A stretch of DNA of 64,000 bases from Alnus glutinosa (taxonomy: Eukaryota > Streptophyta > Magnoliopsida > Fagales > Betulaceae), in contig NC_084898.1 in assembly GCF_958979055.1 (NCBI RefSeq), positions 23,897,102-23,961,101 of the forward strand. The letters are read 5' to 3'. A model generated the notes under the pieces. That model was not told the origin of the DNA, made no database searches, and saw nothing but the letters and a program-made list of their open reading frames with translations. The position numbers and the translations under genes were made by a program. Shown here one piece after another: positions 12,081-25,539 of the stretch (positions within the stretch are counted from its first letter, which is position 1; each line of letters begins with the position of its first letter).

Positions 12081-12358
12081 AGCTTGGATATGGTGCGTGT
12101 CCGTGTGAGTGAATGGGGGGCTTAGGGTTTTACTAAATACTATTGGGGATTGGGGATTGACAAAATGACGAAAATAGCCTTTGGATTTGACGGATGAATT
12201 TTCATTAATATTTAAAAAAAGAAAAAGAAAAAAAATAGTGAAAACATTGCGTTTGACGGAGGCACAGTAGATCATCAAATGGACGTTGCCTAATTGCCCA
12301 GTGCGTAGCCGTTGAAACCAGAGAGACAATCCACCACCACCATTGCTGATCATCAACC
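12081..12358. promoter_or_regulatory. Divergent (shared) promoter region of the small minus-strand gene and the mutase gene
   Basis: Only 278 bp separate the two start codons, which point away from each other, so both 5'UTRs and core promoters must share this interval. No convincing TATA box is seen on either side, in keeping with housekeeping genes. An A-rich patch lies at 12211-12237. Confidence 0.6.
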
Positions 12359-12426
12359 ATGAACGAAGACCAACGCTCCCTCCTCCTCAGCTCCTCCTCT
12401 CGCTTCCCTCCTCCCCAAGGTTCCTC

Positions 12427-12464
<38 letters not shown>

Positions 12465-15400
12465 ACACAAAACCCATCTCAAAACTTGATGATAATGAAA
12501 TGATCTATAAATATATATGCATATATGTATGTATGTGTTTTTTTTTTTTTTTTTTTGCAGGGGTGAGGTTGTTATACGGTACGGCGGGATTCAGGGCTGA
12601 TGCGGCGTTGCTGGGATCGACAGTGTACAGGGTGGGGATCCTAGCGGCGCTGAGGTCGCTGAAGATGGAGGGGTCGGTAATTGGGGTGATGCTCACGGCC
12701 TCGCATAATAGGGTCTCGGATAACGGAGTCAAAATCGCTGACCCAAGTGGTGGAATGCTGTCCCAGAGCTGGGAGCCCTTCGCTGACGCCCTTGCCAATG
12801 CCCCCACTTCCCAGCACCTCCTCCAAGTCTTTCTCTTTCCCACTCTCTCTTCTTTATGTTCAAGTATTTATGTACAAAGGATCTCATTTTGTTTGGGACA
12901 AAGAGAATGATAATTTTAGCTGGAAAGGGTGATACGCTGTTGTTTTGTTATAAATATTTTTGGTTGAATGGAAGTAACATTTTCTAGAAAGAGTTGAGGA
13001 TTCCAAATTTACTACTTTTTGTGGGTTTCTTTTGTAAGAAGCTAAATGGGTATTAAACAAATGGAAGGTTAGAGACTCAAAGATACTAATTTGGAGGATT
13101 TTTTTTAATTAACGTTGAATTGGGGTTTTTTTTGGTGAGGATTAGCTCCTGAAAGTAGGTCTAGGGGGTGTACGTCTTTTTTGATTTTACTTGGAATGCC
13201 TGTATCGAAAAGTGGACTATGCTTATGTTGTTTTATTTTCTTTTGTGGGGACAGTTGATAACCGAATTTGTGGAGAAGGAAAACATCCCGTTGGAGGGAG
13301 TGAGGCGGCCCGAGATATTGTTGGGGAGAGACACGAGGCCTAGTGGAGAGTCTCTACTTGAAGCTGCTAAACAAGTACTACATAGCCTCTTTCCCCTTAA
13401 TAATTATGAGCTTTGTACAAATGGATGTTTCTATTGCATTAAGTACGTTTTGCTTATGCTTTAAGTTTGGTTGAAGGGAATCAGTTCAATTCTTGGAGCG
13501 GTTGCCATTGATAAGGGAATTGTTACAACCCCACAACTACATTGGATGGTGCGTGCGAGAAATCAGGGCAAGAAATCATCAGAACTTGATTATTTTGAAC
13601 AACTATCGAGCTCATTCAGGTTTGTTTGAGATAAAAGTGAATATGATTTGTTTGATATTAGTCTTTATGGGCATTCGCTATAGAGTTTATATTATTGGTT
13701 AGGTGCTTGATTGATTTGATCCCAAGTGGAAGTAAGATAAGTGAGGTGGATGAAAGATTGGTTGTTGATGGGGCTAATGGTGTGGGTGGAGAAAAGCTTG
13801 AGGTTTTAAGGGAAATGTTGGATGGTATGGTTGTTGAGATTCGTAATTCTGGGAAAGATGGAGGTGTGCTCAATGAAGGTGTTGGTGCTGATTACGTGCA
13901 GAAGGAGAAGTTTGCTCCACATAGCTTTGGTTCCCAGGACGTAGGACTAAGGTCAGCCATCTCTTCCTTGTTTGATAGTAAATGATTCTTGATTGTCAAC
14001 GGTACAATAAAGGTATTCCTTTTTTCTAATTTGACTTTGACACGAATCAAACTTGAAAATTTATCAATTAGTTAATTATCTTTGATGCTTAGTATGACAA
14101 TGACTGATGTGAGTTGGGGTTTAATTTCGTCGTTGGTTCTAGTATTTCAGGTGTGCTAGTTTAGATGGGGATGCTGATCGACTAGTATATTTTTCTGTGC
14201 CATCAAAAAGTTGCAATAAGATTGATCTTGTTGATGGGGACAAGATATTATCTTTGTTTGCTATCTTCATCAAAGAGCAACTAAACACTTTCAGCGAGGA
14301 GGGTGGTGAAAATATGAGCAGTACTTATCATGCTCGTCTTGGTGTTGTACAGACAGCATATGCGAATGGAGCATCCACAGATTACCTCAAAAAGTTGGGC
14401 TTAGAAGTTGTGTTTACTCCAACAGGAGTCAAATACTTGCACGAGAAAGCAGCTGAGTATGATATTGGGATCTATTTTGAGGCTAATGGCCATGGAACCA
14501 TCCTATTCTCAGAATCTTTCTTATGTTGGTTAGAGGCCAGATGTGGGGAGTTTTCTTCAGTATCTAAAGGTTACATCATTTTCATCCATTGTAGCAGTCC
14601 TAATATGTTGATTAAGTGATGTGCTTCATGAATTATTTCGTTGTTTGATTCAGGTTCAGAACAGCAAAAGGCTGCTTTGAGACTATTGGCAGTCAGTAAG
14701 TTGATTAACCAAGCAGTTGGAGATGCTCTGAGTGGGTTGCTCTTGGTGGAGGCCATTTTGCAACATATGGGTTGGTCAATACAGAGATGGAGTGAGCTTT
14801 ATAAGGATCTACCGAGTAGGCAGCTTAAGGTCAGTTTTCTTGATCACTTTCGATGAAGATAATCTTGTTATCCTGAAATTGGAAGGTGAATGTGCTTTTC
14901 CTTTTTCCACGCTCTAGATGAGCTCTTTGTAGGAAATTGTTGATTCTAAAATTCAAATAGAGCGCTTTACATGGGTCCGAGGTTTACCTGACAGGGGTGG
15001 GTACATGAAGTGACCCTGCCTTGAAGGGGTTCCTCATCATTAAAAAAAAAAATAATAATCAAATTGAGCTTTATGTACATAATTGGCAGTTCTAACTTTA
15101 GGGTCTAGTATGAAATATTCACGCATATGCTGAAAATAAAAGATTGTAGTTTTGTTAAAAAAAAAAGAAAAAGAAAAGAAGAGGTCCCAAATTCTTCAGT
15201 GTTAATATTTATGAAGAATAATTGTAACATCCTTTTCTGTCACCATGAAGAGATTTAATTGTTCTCTAATTGACATGGGTGTTGGAAGATTAATTTGATC
15301 TCCAATCTTTTTAGCGTCTGAATGGAAATGGTTTAGAAACATATTTAATTAAAAATAACGGACATGCTAGGATTATTTCCTCTAAACGAGTCAAGTACCT

Positions 15401-17641
15401 TCAGACCCAAAAAAGAGTAGAAAAAAAAAAAAAAAAAACTAGCCAAGTACATGATTTTGGATTTAGGATATTTTCAGAAATGTCTCAATTTCCTCAATGG
15501 TTTGTAGAGGTTAACAAGAGGAAAAAAATCTCCACCCCAACAAAATCCCCTGTTTTTGTTACCTGACAAAAGAAAAAAAGAAGAAAAAAGATGCCAAATT
15601 ATGAACATAAACAGCGAAATGCAAAAGTTCAATGGTGCTTAGAAATAATCACATGTAAATATACGATATTGATTTTTTATTTTTTATTTTTAAAAAAGTA
15701 ATCAAAAAATCATAATAACTAATCACTAAAAGATAAACAAAAGCAGTTGTCTAAAGATACAATGTGTTGAAAAATATAGATTAATCTCCTCTAAAGTCCT
15801 CTCACGGTCCTCAAAACTTATATACTCAATAACGTATATAATGTATAATAACATAAATATACATTATTGAGTTAATCTACAGAATCATACATGAAGAGAT
15901 CTCTTATCAAAAAAGAGATCTCTATCTATGCATGTCACTCATTGGAAAATCTTCCTTTCTAATTTCAATGGTAAAATAATATAATTAACTCATCCACTAC
16001 TTTTCCTAGATAAAATCCATTACTCTCAAACTTCTCCAATAGCTGCACAAGGTAGAGCAAACAACTAAAGTTAGTAGGGGTACATAAACAAGGTAGGGTG
16101 ATTCACGTAGTGTGTTCAGCCATGTGTAAGTTAAATGGACTGAATAGATGATGGCTGTGAGACTGACCAGCCATGTCATAGCATACCCAATTCTGGGGGA
16201 AAAAACGGATGTTGAGCTGGATCAGGAACAAGGGAAGACCCTGACATGCTATAATAAACATATTTTGTTAAGTGGATTGGCTGCAACAGATGTGGACTGA
16301 TTAATGAAGTTAGCAAATCAGAGTTGTTTAAATTGGCCCAACTTTAATTGGAAAGACTGAAATGTGAATAGTTCAAAGGATTTGAAAAAAGAAAAGAAAG
16401 TCAATCATATATCCCGTGCCATGGTTATATGTAGGCCAGAACTGTGAAAAAGTTTTATTGCAGTAAACCTCAAGTTGTTGGGATAATGATTTGTTTAGTT
16501 AAGTATGAATCCTGCTTTCTCCTTGATGACTCAACAAAACCTGACCCCATTTGTTGGAAATCATGTGTGCTTTACTTGATGTTGGACATTGGGGTGGAAC
16601 AAGTTCCACATGCTTATGTTTGGACAGGGCTCACTATGTAACAAGTTTTACATGCTGCATCTTCTGCTTGAGACCAGATCATGTCATGATAACAAAGTTT
16701 AGTTTTTGTCTGATGGCTTTCATCAAAACCAGTAGAGCTTGTCTAATAGTGACATTATCTACAAAGGTGTACTGGTACCTAGTAGTTAGAGTTTCTTGTA
16801 TTCTGCTTCTAGTCGCATGGTCCTTTATATAGTTTGATGTTCCTTCAATATTTTTATGCCGGAGGAGGGAATTTGCCCTGAAGAACAGGGATGTATTTTT
16901 TTATAGCTTACATTAGCATCTTTACAATGAAATATAATTGTTCTATTGTTATTGTTATTATAGTTCAGAAATTGAATCCCATTGCCTTTCCTATGCTGTC
17001 AGGTAAAAGTTGTGGACAGAACTGCTGTTATCACAGCGAATGCAGAAACTATGGTCGTGAGGCCCCCTGGCATTCAAGAAGCCATTAATGCTGAGGCCGG
17101 TAATAACATATTATTGATAACTGGTTTAAATAAAACTGATATGATGTTATTAATCCTTGGTCATGCATCATGATTAGTCAATATAATCATTGGTCTAGAC
17201 AATCCAAGCGCACTTAAGCTACTATCAAGATTTCAACTATAGAATACAAGACATAAATTTACCCATATATACCCCAAGGTCATGACAGTGTGTGTTTTCC
17301 GTGTCCCTTGGCCCTGCATGGCTAGAAAAACTTGCACATGTAGGAATCCTGGTCCTGGATAGTTTCATGAGGGTTTGATATAATCATAACTTCTTTAACT
17401 ACTGATTTCTCCAATATTATAGTGGGATGAAGCCATGATTAATTGTTAATGAGATTTTTTTTTTTTAATCAATAATGCAGCAAAATACCCTCAAGGCCGA
17501 TGTTTCATACGACCATCAGGTACCGAGGATGTGATACGTGTGTATGCAGAAGCATCCACGCAAGAAGCAGCTGACAGCCTAGCCAACTCTGTAGCAAGAC
17601 TTGTGGACCAGTTCCTAGGGTTTGGCAGTTCTTCAAAGTAA
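12359..17641 (+). CDS. Phosphoacetylglucosamine mutase (phosphohexomutase family)
   Basis: Nine exons (12359-12419, 12561-12826, 13255-13374, 13477-13619, 13703-13951, 14151-14569, 14654-14829, 17003-17099, 17481-17641) encode a 563-residue enzyme, close to the usual plant length. It converts N-acetylglucosamine 6-phosphate to the 1-phosphate, the step before UDP-GlcNAc formation in the cytosol. All four active-site motifs are present: the phosphoserine loop T-A-S-H-N (Ser68), the metal-binding D-G-D-A-D-R (285-290), the sugar-binding F-E-A-N-G-H-G (389-395), and the phosphate-binding R-P-S-G-T-E-D (521-527). Exon 2 uses a weak donor (CAA|GTCTTT). Intron 7 is unusually long (2.2 kb). Part of exon 6, exon 7 and some of intron 7 recur as a broken copy at 50714-54840. 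The Arabidopsis counterpart is known as DRT101/AGM1. Confidence 0.95.
14830..17002. other. Large intron 7 of the mutase gene
   Basis: This 2.2-kb intron is several times longer than the other introns. The first 600 bases have a diverged copy at 52492-54840 that includes the phrase CATCCTTTTCTGTCACCATG. The open frames between 16444 and 16832 are not recognisable as any protein. No clear transposon ends were found inside it. Confidence 0.6.
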
Positions 17642-19970
17642 CCTCCATCTTTTGTCCTGCAACTAAGTTGACAGTTGTGCTACATAGAAAGGGTCATCAC
17701 TGGAACAGTTTGATTTTTGATATTGTGATATTGATCATTGCAAATGTGGCCAATTACTTAATAATATGGTTTTTACCTTCTCTAAATTTGATGAATTAGA
17801 ACAAAATGGAATATGCAGTGAATCCTTGTCTGTCCCTCCTCTTGCCACACAAGCAGATTTTTCGCTCTCTCCAAGATGAAGGAGGAAACAGGAAAAAAAT
17901 AAAAAAGGAGATAAAAGAATTAACCGATATTTGTCTTTATAACATAAAATTTCACATGTATTTTGTATAGAATTAACCGATTATATGCATTTTCACATAA
18001 CAGAGTGTCTCACATTCATTTTTAATAAAATAAACACTATTTGTTTATAATATATGAGCTATGATACATTGTCTGTCTCGCATTCATTTTTAATAAAATA
18101 AACACAATATTTGTTTATAATATATATGAGCTATGATACATGGTCACTTCAAGACATAACTCTTGACCACATTGTTCACATGACAACTTTTATTTTATTT
18201 TTTTTTTAAAAAAACAAACCCTAAAGCTAGCTGGGAAAAAGTTGCGACGTGGTCAATGTGGTACAACTCCAACAACTTTTTTTTTTTTTTTTTTTCAAAC
18301 TAACCATTGGATTTGCTTTTCTACACGTGGGTCTTACATATTTAATAGTTGATTTTTGTTTTTTTTTTTTAAAAAAAAATTGTTAGAGTTGTACCGAAGT
18401 TGTAAACGTATTATATCTCATATATATATATATATAGAATAATTATGTTTAGTAGATTCATGTACAAAATACAGCTTAATGATGTAGTAGATATACAAAA
18501 GTATTAAATTACATTACTCGTATATAATCTAGGTGATTAAAAAAAGAATCCTAAGAGCCTTGAACGGCTAGTATAACTATACCACCACGAAGTAATATAT
18601 AAAACAATTTTATGAAAGTTAGGGTGATAATAATAAGTACAAAGTTTGTCAAGTTAAAAAAATTAATAAACAATCTTCAACTTAATTTATTAAACTGCAT
18701 ATTTTTACAAAAGTAATTCTATTTAAAAGATTTCTGTATAATTGCTATATAACTGGATGACATTTTGTTTTTTTTGAAATACTAATCTAATAATATATTA
18801 ATTGTTATTGTCATGTTATCTAGTTGTATAACAGCTATATAAGAGTCTAATAAATATATTACTTACATACTTAATTATATTCAAAGTACTTGAAGACAGA
18901 AATACAGTTGCATTCTTTGTGAGCGCTTATCATTAATCCTGTTAATATCTTATTAAACACCAATTCTAATATGGAAAAAGTTTTTCTCCAATTGGATCGA
19001 ATGAGATATGTAAATGGGTAATGTTAGAGACTATATTTTTATCTATAACTATCTCAAAATGTTGACGTGATAGTCATAACAAACACTTGAATCAGTCACA
19101 TTGTTAAAAAAAATAAAATCCAAACAGTTGGTTAGGATTAATTGTGGAATAAATGTGTGATTTCTAGCATTAGTACTCTATGTAAATGCATCCACATTTC
19201 AAGCTATAAACCACGTTTTTATCCTATACTATCTCGTTATGCCGACGTGACAGTGTCAATCCACACAAAAAAAAAAAAAAAAAAAAACAAAGGTGGGTTA
19301 ACACTATCATGTCAACATGTGTTTGAAGAATCAAATGCATTTTAAACACAAATCATTTTAATATATATTTTGGATTAAAAGAAATTCATTTAACCAAATT
19401 TAGAGGAAAATGTGTCCTTCAAGTATTGAATTACTTGTAATCTTGTATCATACTTCGAGTGGGATTTGTTTCACAAGTCAATCGCTTGTATTTTATGCAA
19501 TATAACCAAATCATTACTTCGATCATATAAGTTGTCATTTTATATGTGATTCATTCTGATTTTTTTTTTTTTTTTTTTATTATTATTGTTTTTAAGATTT
19601 TATTAATTAAAAATTAAACTTTTTGAATGAAAAGGATAATTTACCAAAAATTATGTAACCAGAATTTATCCTTTTCCTCTTTGTCAGAATAATAGACAAA
19701 AAAACAAATTTATATTTGTATGGGCACCGATCGAGTTTGGCCCAGATAGCATTGGTGTTGGATATGGAGATAGAGAGGTATTCTTCATCTCAATGATCTC
19801 TTTCTTTTATCTCATTCTAGTCTTCTAGATGGACATGAATTGGATTATCAGTTAATTTTATCCAATAATGATGAAAGATGTCGCATTATAGATTACATGA
19901 ATGATGAGTAACTGTTTTAGATTAACTATAATTCTCTAATCTTAATCCAATTCAATTACTTCAACTCTTG
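17642..19970. other. Intergenic region with a tandem duplication and a foldback-like element
   Basis: No gene seen. At 18008-18143 a 68-bp segment starting TCTCACATTC is repeated directly with few changes (second copy from 18076). At about 18259-18391 the ends GTACAACTCCAACAAC and the reverse complement of GTTAGAGTTGTAC face each other across T- and A-rich DNA, suggesting a small MITE. The stretch 19020-19330 resembles 46790-46920 (shared TCAAAGGTGGGT-type context with an ACGTGACAGT-like core), a dispersed repeat. Confidence 0.5.
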
Positions 19971-19978
19971 TATAAATA
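19971..19978 (+). promoter_or_regulatory. TATA box of the beta-galactosidase gene
   Basis: TATAAATA lies 72 bp before the start codon, a usual plant distance once a short 5'UTR is allowed. No other candidate is as close. Confidence 0.6.
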
Positions 19979-20049
19979 AGTCATGATCATGAACTCTATT
20001 TTCACATTCTATTTCGTGATCCCATTGTTACTTTAATTCTTCTGCAACG

Positions 20050-21442
20050 ATGGCCTCTATTTTCTTATTGATCTCTGCTTTCTTTTTCTTCAGTTTACCT
20101 TCTTTCCATGCCCTTAATGTTTCACATGATGGAAGAGCAATTACTATCGATGGAGAAAGGAGAATTCTATTGTCTGGTTCAATTCATTATCCCCGCAGTA
20201 CTCCTGGAGTAAGTTCTGATCATATCTAGCTACAATGTTAATTTTCTTTTCTAATTAATGTTTTCTTTTCTAAAATATTGTTTGCTTTTACCGTCACAAT
20301 ATATATGCAAAGACCTGACTAGGGGAACCGTCCCTATTCCGTCTCAAATTATGCACAAATTTTAGAATCGGGAGATATATAGAGCTATACTTTCCCGGCC
20401 CGGATGGTATATAGTTGGACTGTTTTTATTATTTAGATATTTACGTACTAATTATATTTACTTATTTCTTGCTTATAGATGTGGCCATCCTTGATTAAAA
20501 AAGCAAAAGAGGGTGGGATAAATACAATTGAGACTTATGTTTTTTGGAATGCTCATGAAGCTCAACGTCGTCAGGTTCTCTCTATTTCTTCCCTCTCTTT
20601 TTTTTTTTTTTTTAAAATAATAATTAATTTCCAATTATTTGGTTTTATAAATAGAAATCATGATAATTGACATTTTTTTTTTTAATTTATATTTTTTAGT
20701 ATGACTTCAAAGGAAATCTTGACCTTGTAAGATTTCTCAAAACCATACAAGATGAAGGACTTTATGCCGTTCTTAGGATTGGGCCATATGTCTGTGCAGA
20801 ATGGAATTACGGGTAATTAATTATATTAACTTTAAATATGTCAATTTTTTTTTCTATCTTTATTTTTTTTTTCTCTTATTTTAATTTTAATTTAATTTAA
20901 TTTTTTTTAAAATCTCGCCAGAGGGTTTCCAGTATGGTTGCACAACATTCCAGGCATCAAGTTCAGGACCAAAAATGATGTGTTTATGGTAATCTAAAAA
21001 CTTTGATACTTATAATTAAATTAAATTCTCTTATAATAACAATAATTTAATCAACCTCCTCAAATATATTAGAACGAGATGTCAAATTTTACGACGGTGA
21101 TTGTAGACATGATGAAACATGAGAATCTCTTTGCTTCACAAGGCGGGCCTATAATTATTTCTCAGGTTTGTGAATTATAATTTTTTTTTTTCTTCATTTA
21201 TTTATTTATTTATTTTTTTGCTTATACCTATTTTAATTAATTTTTTCTTATTTTTCTTCGCATGATCAAAAGATTGAAAACGAGTACGGGAATGTTATTG
21301 GGTCGTATGGAAATGATGGAAAAGAATACGTTCAATGGTGTGCTACTTTGGCTGAATCTTACCAAATCGGTGTTCCTTGGGTTATGTGTCAAGAATCGGA
21401 TGCTCCATCCCCAATGGTATATACTGTATAATATTGCCCTTT

Positions 21443-21483
<41 letters not shown>

Positions 21484-24400
21484 AAAAATTATTAATCTTG
21501 TTTATATTTTTTACAGATCAATACTTGCAATGGTTGGTATTGTGATCAATTCACCCCTAACAATCCCAATAGTCCTAAAATGTGGACTGAGAATTGGACT
21601 GGCTGGTATTTTTTTCTTTTATCTATCCCTTAGTTTTGTTGACTAATTAAGAATATTGTAGCATTTTCTTTCATATACCGGATATCTAATAAAATTATAT
21701 GAACATAGGTTCAAGGGTTGGGGTTTGCAAGATCCACACAGAACCGCTGAAGACCTTTCTTTTGCTGTTGCACGGTTTTTTCAATATGGTGGCACTTTTC
21801 AAAACTATTACATGGTATGATGCACTTGGTACTCATACTAGTCGGCTAGGGTTTAGCTCGTTTTAACGAGTTTAATTTTAACTAAAACTGAATCCAAGTC
21901 GAATTTGTCCCGTCCCTTACAAGTTTGATGTATTTAGTTTACTAATAATTTGATACTAATTAATGTGGTTTTTTTCCATCTTCCTAGTACCATGGTGGCA
22001 CTAATTTTGGCCGCACATCAGGGGGTCCATACATTACCACATCATATGATTACGATGCACCACTAGATGAATATGGTAAGAGAAAAAAAAAAAAAATAAT
22101 AAATAAAAATAAATAAATAAAAATTAGACCCTTTTTCTTTTTTGATAAAACTCCTATTTTGAAGGTTTTTTTTTTTAGTTATTATTTCTTTAACCTTATG
22201 ACATGTTTAGGGAACTTGAACCAACCAAAGTGGGGACATCTAAAGCAACTTCATCTCCTTCTAAGAGGGATGGAGAAGGTTCTAACTCACGGTTCTGTGA
22301 GAAGTATTGAATATGGGAATATGATGACGGTGAGTTTTTTGTTTTTATTATTTATTTTCTAATATATTAATTTGAGAAAGTAATAATGTTGAACATTCTT
22401 TTGCATGCAATTGCAGGCCACAATTTACAGTTATGGTGGACAATCAAGTTGTTTCTTTGGAAATGCAAATTCAAAAGACGATGCAACAATCAACTTCGAG
22501 AACACCATGTACAATGTACCAGCTTGGTCTGTCACCATCCTTCCTGATTGCTTTACTGAAGTCTACAACACTGCTAAGGTGAGCGACAATGGTGGTCTTT
22601 ATATCTTTTCTGTAGAATAATCTTTCAATGTTTACTATTATACGTGTTTATTTATTATTTTATAAAACTATTGACAGGTTAATAGTCAAACATCAGTAAT
22701 GGTGAAGAAGGAAAATGTAGCAGATAATTTTGAAGAACCTTACACATTGAAATGGCAATGGAGAGATGAAGGCTTTGAGCATAGCAACAAAAATGGCATT
22801 GTTGAAGATAGTCTAATGACCGTTGAACAACTTTTAGACCAAAAGGCTGTCTCAAATGATACCAGTGACTACCTCTGGTATATCACCAGGTAATGCATCT
22901 ATAGGGTTTTTAATTCTCTGTTTTTTTTTTTTTTAATAAAAAAAATTACCTTTATTAATTTTATCTAATTCTTATTTTTCATGTATTTGTGTTTAGTTTC
23001 CATGTCAATAATACTGACCCAATTTTGGGCAAAGAGACAACGTTGCAAGTAAATACCGCTGGACATGTAATTCATGCATTCGTCAATGGAAGACATGTTG
23101 GTAATTTTCATTTAAATTTCTCTAATAACTCTTTTTAGGATGAGGATCCCCTCTCATTCTCAGCTCAAATGCAGGGTCATGGTTCTCAATTGGTTTTGTT
23201 ATCATTTTCTTTCACCCAACTTCACTAATTGTCTAATTGTGTATGTCTCAGGATCCCAATATGCTCAAAATGGAAAATACAGCTTCACTTTTGAGAGTAA
23301 AATAAAATTGAACGTTGGGAGGAATGAAATAGCTTTGCTTAGTGTCACCGTTGGACTGCCCGTAAGTGTGAATTATTTCATGCAAGTTATAATAATAACA
23401 ATCTTCTTTTTGTCATAAACTAACAATAATTTATTTTTTCAATTTTGGTAGAATTACGGTGCAAACTTTGATTTGGTGCAAACTGGTATTTCTGGTCCGG
23501 TTAATGTGGTCGGGAGAGAGAGACTTGATGAACTTACCCAAAAATTGGGTGACCAGAAGTATATCATTCAGGATGTAACCAAGGAACTAGCTTTCAGCAA
23601 ATGGACGTATAAGATTGGATTGCGCGGTGAACGACAACAACTCCATGATCCTATACTCTCGCATAGATGGAGGTGGATTGGAGATAATCTTCCAACAAAC
23701 AAGATGTTTGTTTGGTACAAGGTACTTTATCATTCATTACTATTGCTTGCGTTCAGTGTCATGGGCGCACAAGATGCCATTCATGTCTTCTTGTTTGCAT
23801 CAATGACACATGACACGAACCAAAGCCGACATTTTGTTAGTATAATCCTAACATGTTTTTCCGGTTTTAGACAACGTTTAAGGCGCCAATAGGGAGTGAT
23901 CCAGTTGTGGTGGATTTGATGGGTTTGGGGAAGGGACATGCATGGGTGAATGGCCAGAGCATTGGGAGGTATTGGCTAAGTTACCTCGCAAATGAAGATG
24001 GGTGTTCTCCAACGTGTGATTATCGTGGAACATACTCTAACAGTAAATGCTTGACTAATTGTGGGAAGCCTTCTCAACGATGGTAATCAATTTTCTTAAT
24101 CATTTCATGCTTTTGGTTATGCTTGTGCTTCAAAATTTTCTTAAATATCGAAAATTTCAGGTACCATGTGCCTCGAGATTTTCTCAAAGACGATGACAAC
24201 ACCTTAGTTGTGTTTGAAGAGTTCGGAGGAAGCCCTTGGAATGTTAAGTTTCAGACTGTCACTGTTGGTACAGCTTGTGCAAATGCTTATGAAGGAAACA
24301 CCTTGGATTTGTCATGCCAAGGAGGCAGTGTTATATCCCAAATCAGATTTGCTAGCTTTGGTTCACCAAAAGGTGCTTGTGGATCTTTCAGTGCTGGCCA

Positions 24401-24634
24401 GTGTGAGTCTCCTAGTGCTTTGTCAGCCATCCAAAAGGTAATTAATCTCTTTATTCTTTAAACTAAGTTTCTCTTTAATTGCCATTAATACTCTTTGGAT
24501 TGATTGATTTTTTTTTCCATGAATCACAGGTGTGTGTCGGCAAAGAAAGTTGTTCCATTGATGTCTCAGAAAACCACCTTGGACCTACTGGTTGCAAAGA
24601 CACTAATAGACTGGCTGTTGAAATTATCTGTTAG
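20050..24634 (+). CDS. Beta-galactosidase, GH35, secreted, with C-terminal SUEL lectin domain
   Basis: Eighteen exons with consistent phases (20050-20208, 20479-20574, 20700-20812, 20922-20988, 21073-21165, 21273-21416, 21517-21605, 21709-21814, 21988-22075, 22211-22329, 22417-22578, 22678-22889, 22997-23100, 23252-23361, 23452-23721, 23871-24082, 24161-24437, 24530-24634) give 841 residues. A signal peptide occupies about residues 1-22. The GH35 signature [14 protein letters not shown] contains the likely acid/base Glu180, and M-W-T-E-N-W-T-G contains the likely nucleophile Glu249. Beta-sandwich domains follow, then from about residue 754 a Cys-rich galactose-binding (SUEL) lectin domain ending E-I-I-C. 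Such enzymes remove terminal beta-galactose from cell-wall polymers in the apoplast. The gene appears intact; closest in architecture to the BGAL7/BGAL15 type, which I cannot separate by eye. Confidence 0.95.
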
Positions 24635-24649
24635 GGAAACTAGTTTATG

Positions 24650-24810
24650 TTTAGGTTATTTGGTTCTCTTTAGAGAGTTTATTCTCAATAAGGTTATGGA
24701 AGCTAGTTAGTTTAGGTTATTTGGTTCTCTTTAGAGAGTTTATTCTCAATAAGGTTAGGAAGCAAGTTAGTTTAGGTTATTTGACCCTCTTTAGAGAGTT
24801 TCTCTTGCTA
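24650..24810 (+). repeat. Tandem repeat of about 62 bp in the beta-galactosidase 3'UTR
   Basis: Two nearly identical units and a partial third, each containing TTTAGGTTATTTG and CTCTTTAGAGAGTTT, begin about 16 bases after the stop codon. The inner CTCTTTAGAGAG is palindromic, so the transcript could form repeated short hairpins. Period is about 61-62 bp. Confidence 0.85.
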
Positions 24811-25539
24811 TAATTTGGATAAGAAATGAATAAAATATTTCTATTGTTAGTTTAATAAATGGCTGCAATTTTTCAGTTTTAATCCGTTCTATTTTGATAC
24901 ATAATCATCATATTTGAAACCTCTCATTTTGGATGTGAATGTGCCATGTACATGGCACTTATGACGTTTGTGACACTAATCACATCAATTGCTAAAATGT
25001 AAATTACCACATGGCACTCATTTTCACAGAACTTGAACGGCAGCTCCTTCTCTAAAGTGGAGTTATTCATGGCCAAGTAAACAAGCAAAACTGATACAAA
25101 ACCCACGAGCATGAAGGTCTAACTTTACTCTGTTTGATATCACAAACAATTCTCAACTTCTTAGTCATTCACAATATCATTTTCAAGTATTGCTAACTAC
25201 AGGTACTCAGACATATCCATCAACAACAATTGAAAGTTATTTATTCAAATATTTGTAATGAATTTTCTATGCAAAATTACACATCTATATACAATTATAA
25301 TACAATTGCTTGGAACTTTTCAACCATAAGAATGGAAGATAAAAGGTTGGAAGATACAAGATAAAGGGGGTCACCAGTAATCTTTGCATGAGCAATGGCT
25401 TCTAGAAAAGCAATAAAACCCTAAAGAATCTCCTAAAAACACTTGTCAAACTGAATTTTGTTAACTCTACCCCGTCCTCTACCATGTTTTCAAAAAAAAA
25501 AAATTCATCCACTTTATTTATTTATTTATTAATTAATAA
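24811..25539. other. Intergenic region downstream of the beta-galactosidase gene
   Basis: A probable poly(A) signal context (AATAAAATATT near 24828) closes the transcript. Beyond it I see no gene, RNA or clear repeat. Confidence 0.4.

Noticed and set aside
11790..12356. Long version (188 residues) of the small minus-strand gene
   Set aside because: The extra N-terminus covers the shared promoter and an A-rich tract; the conserved protein starts at M-G-L-L at 12080.
14571..14756. Minus-strand frame that has a similar partner at 50833-51042, looking like a conserved protein
   Set aside because: Both lie antisense to mutase exon 7 and its duplicate; similarity is due to the DNA duplication, not to coding on that strand.
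16444..17173. Several frames in intron 7 and around exon 8 of the mutase gene
   Set aside because: Those from 16444 to 16832 have no recognisable motif; those at 16891-17173 overlap exon 8, where only the V-K-V-V-D-R-T frame is coding.
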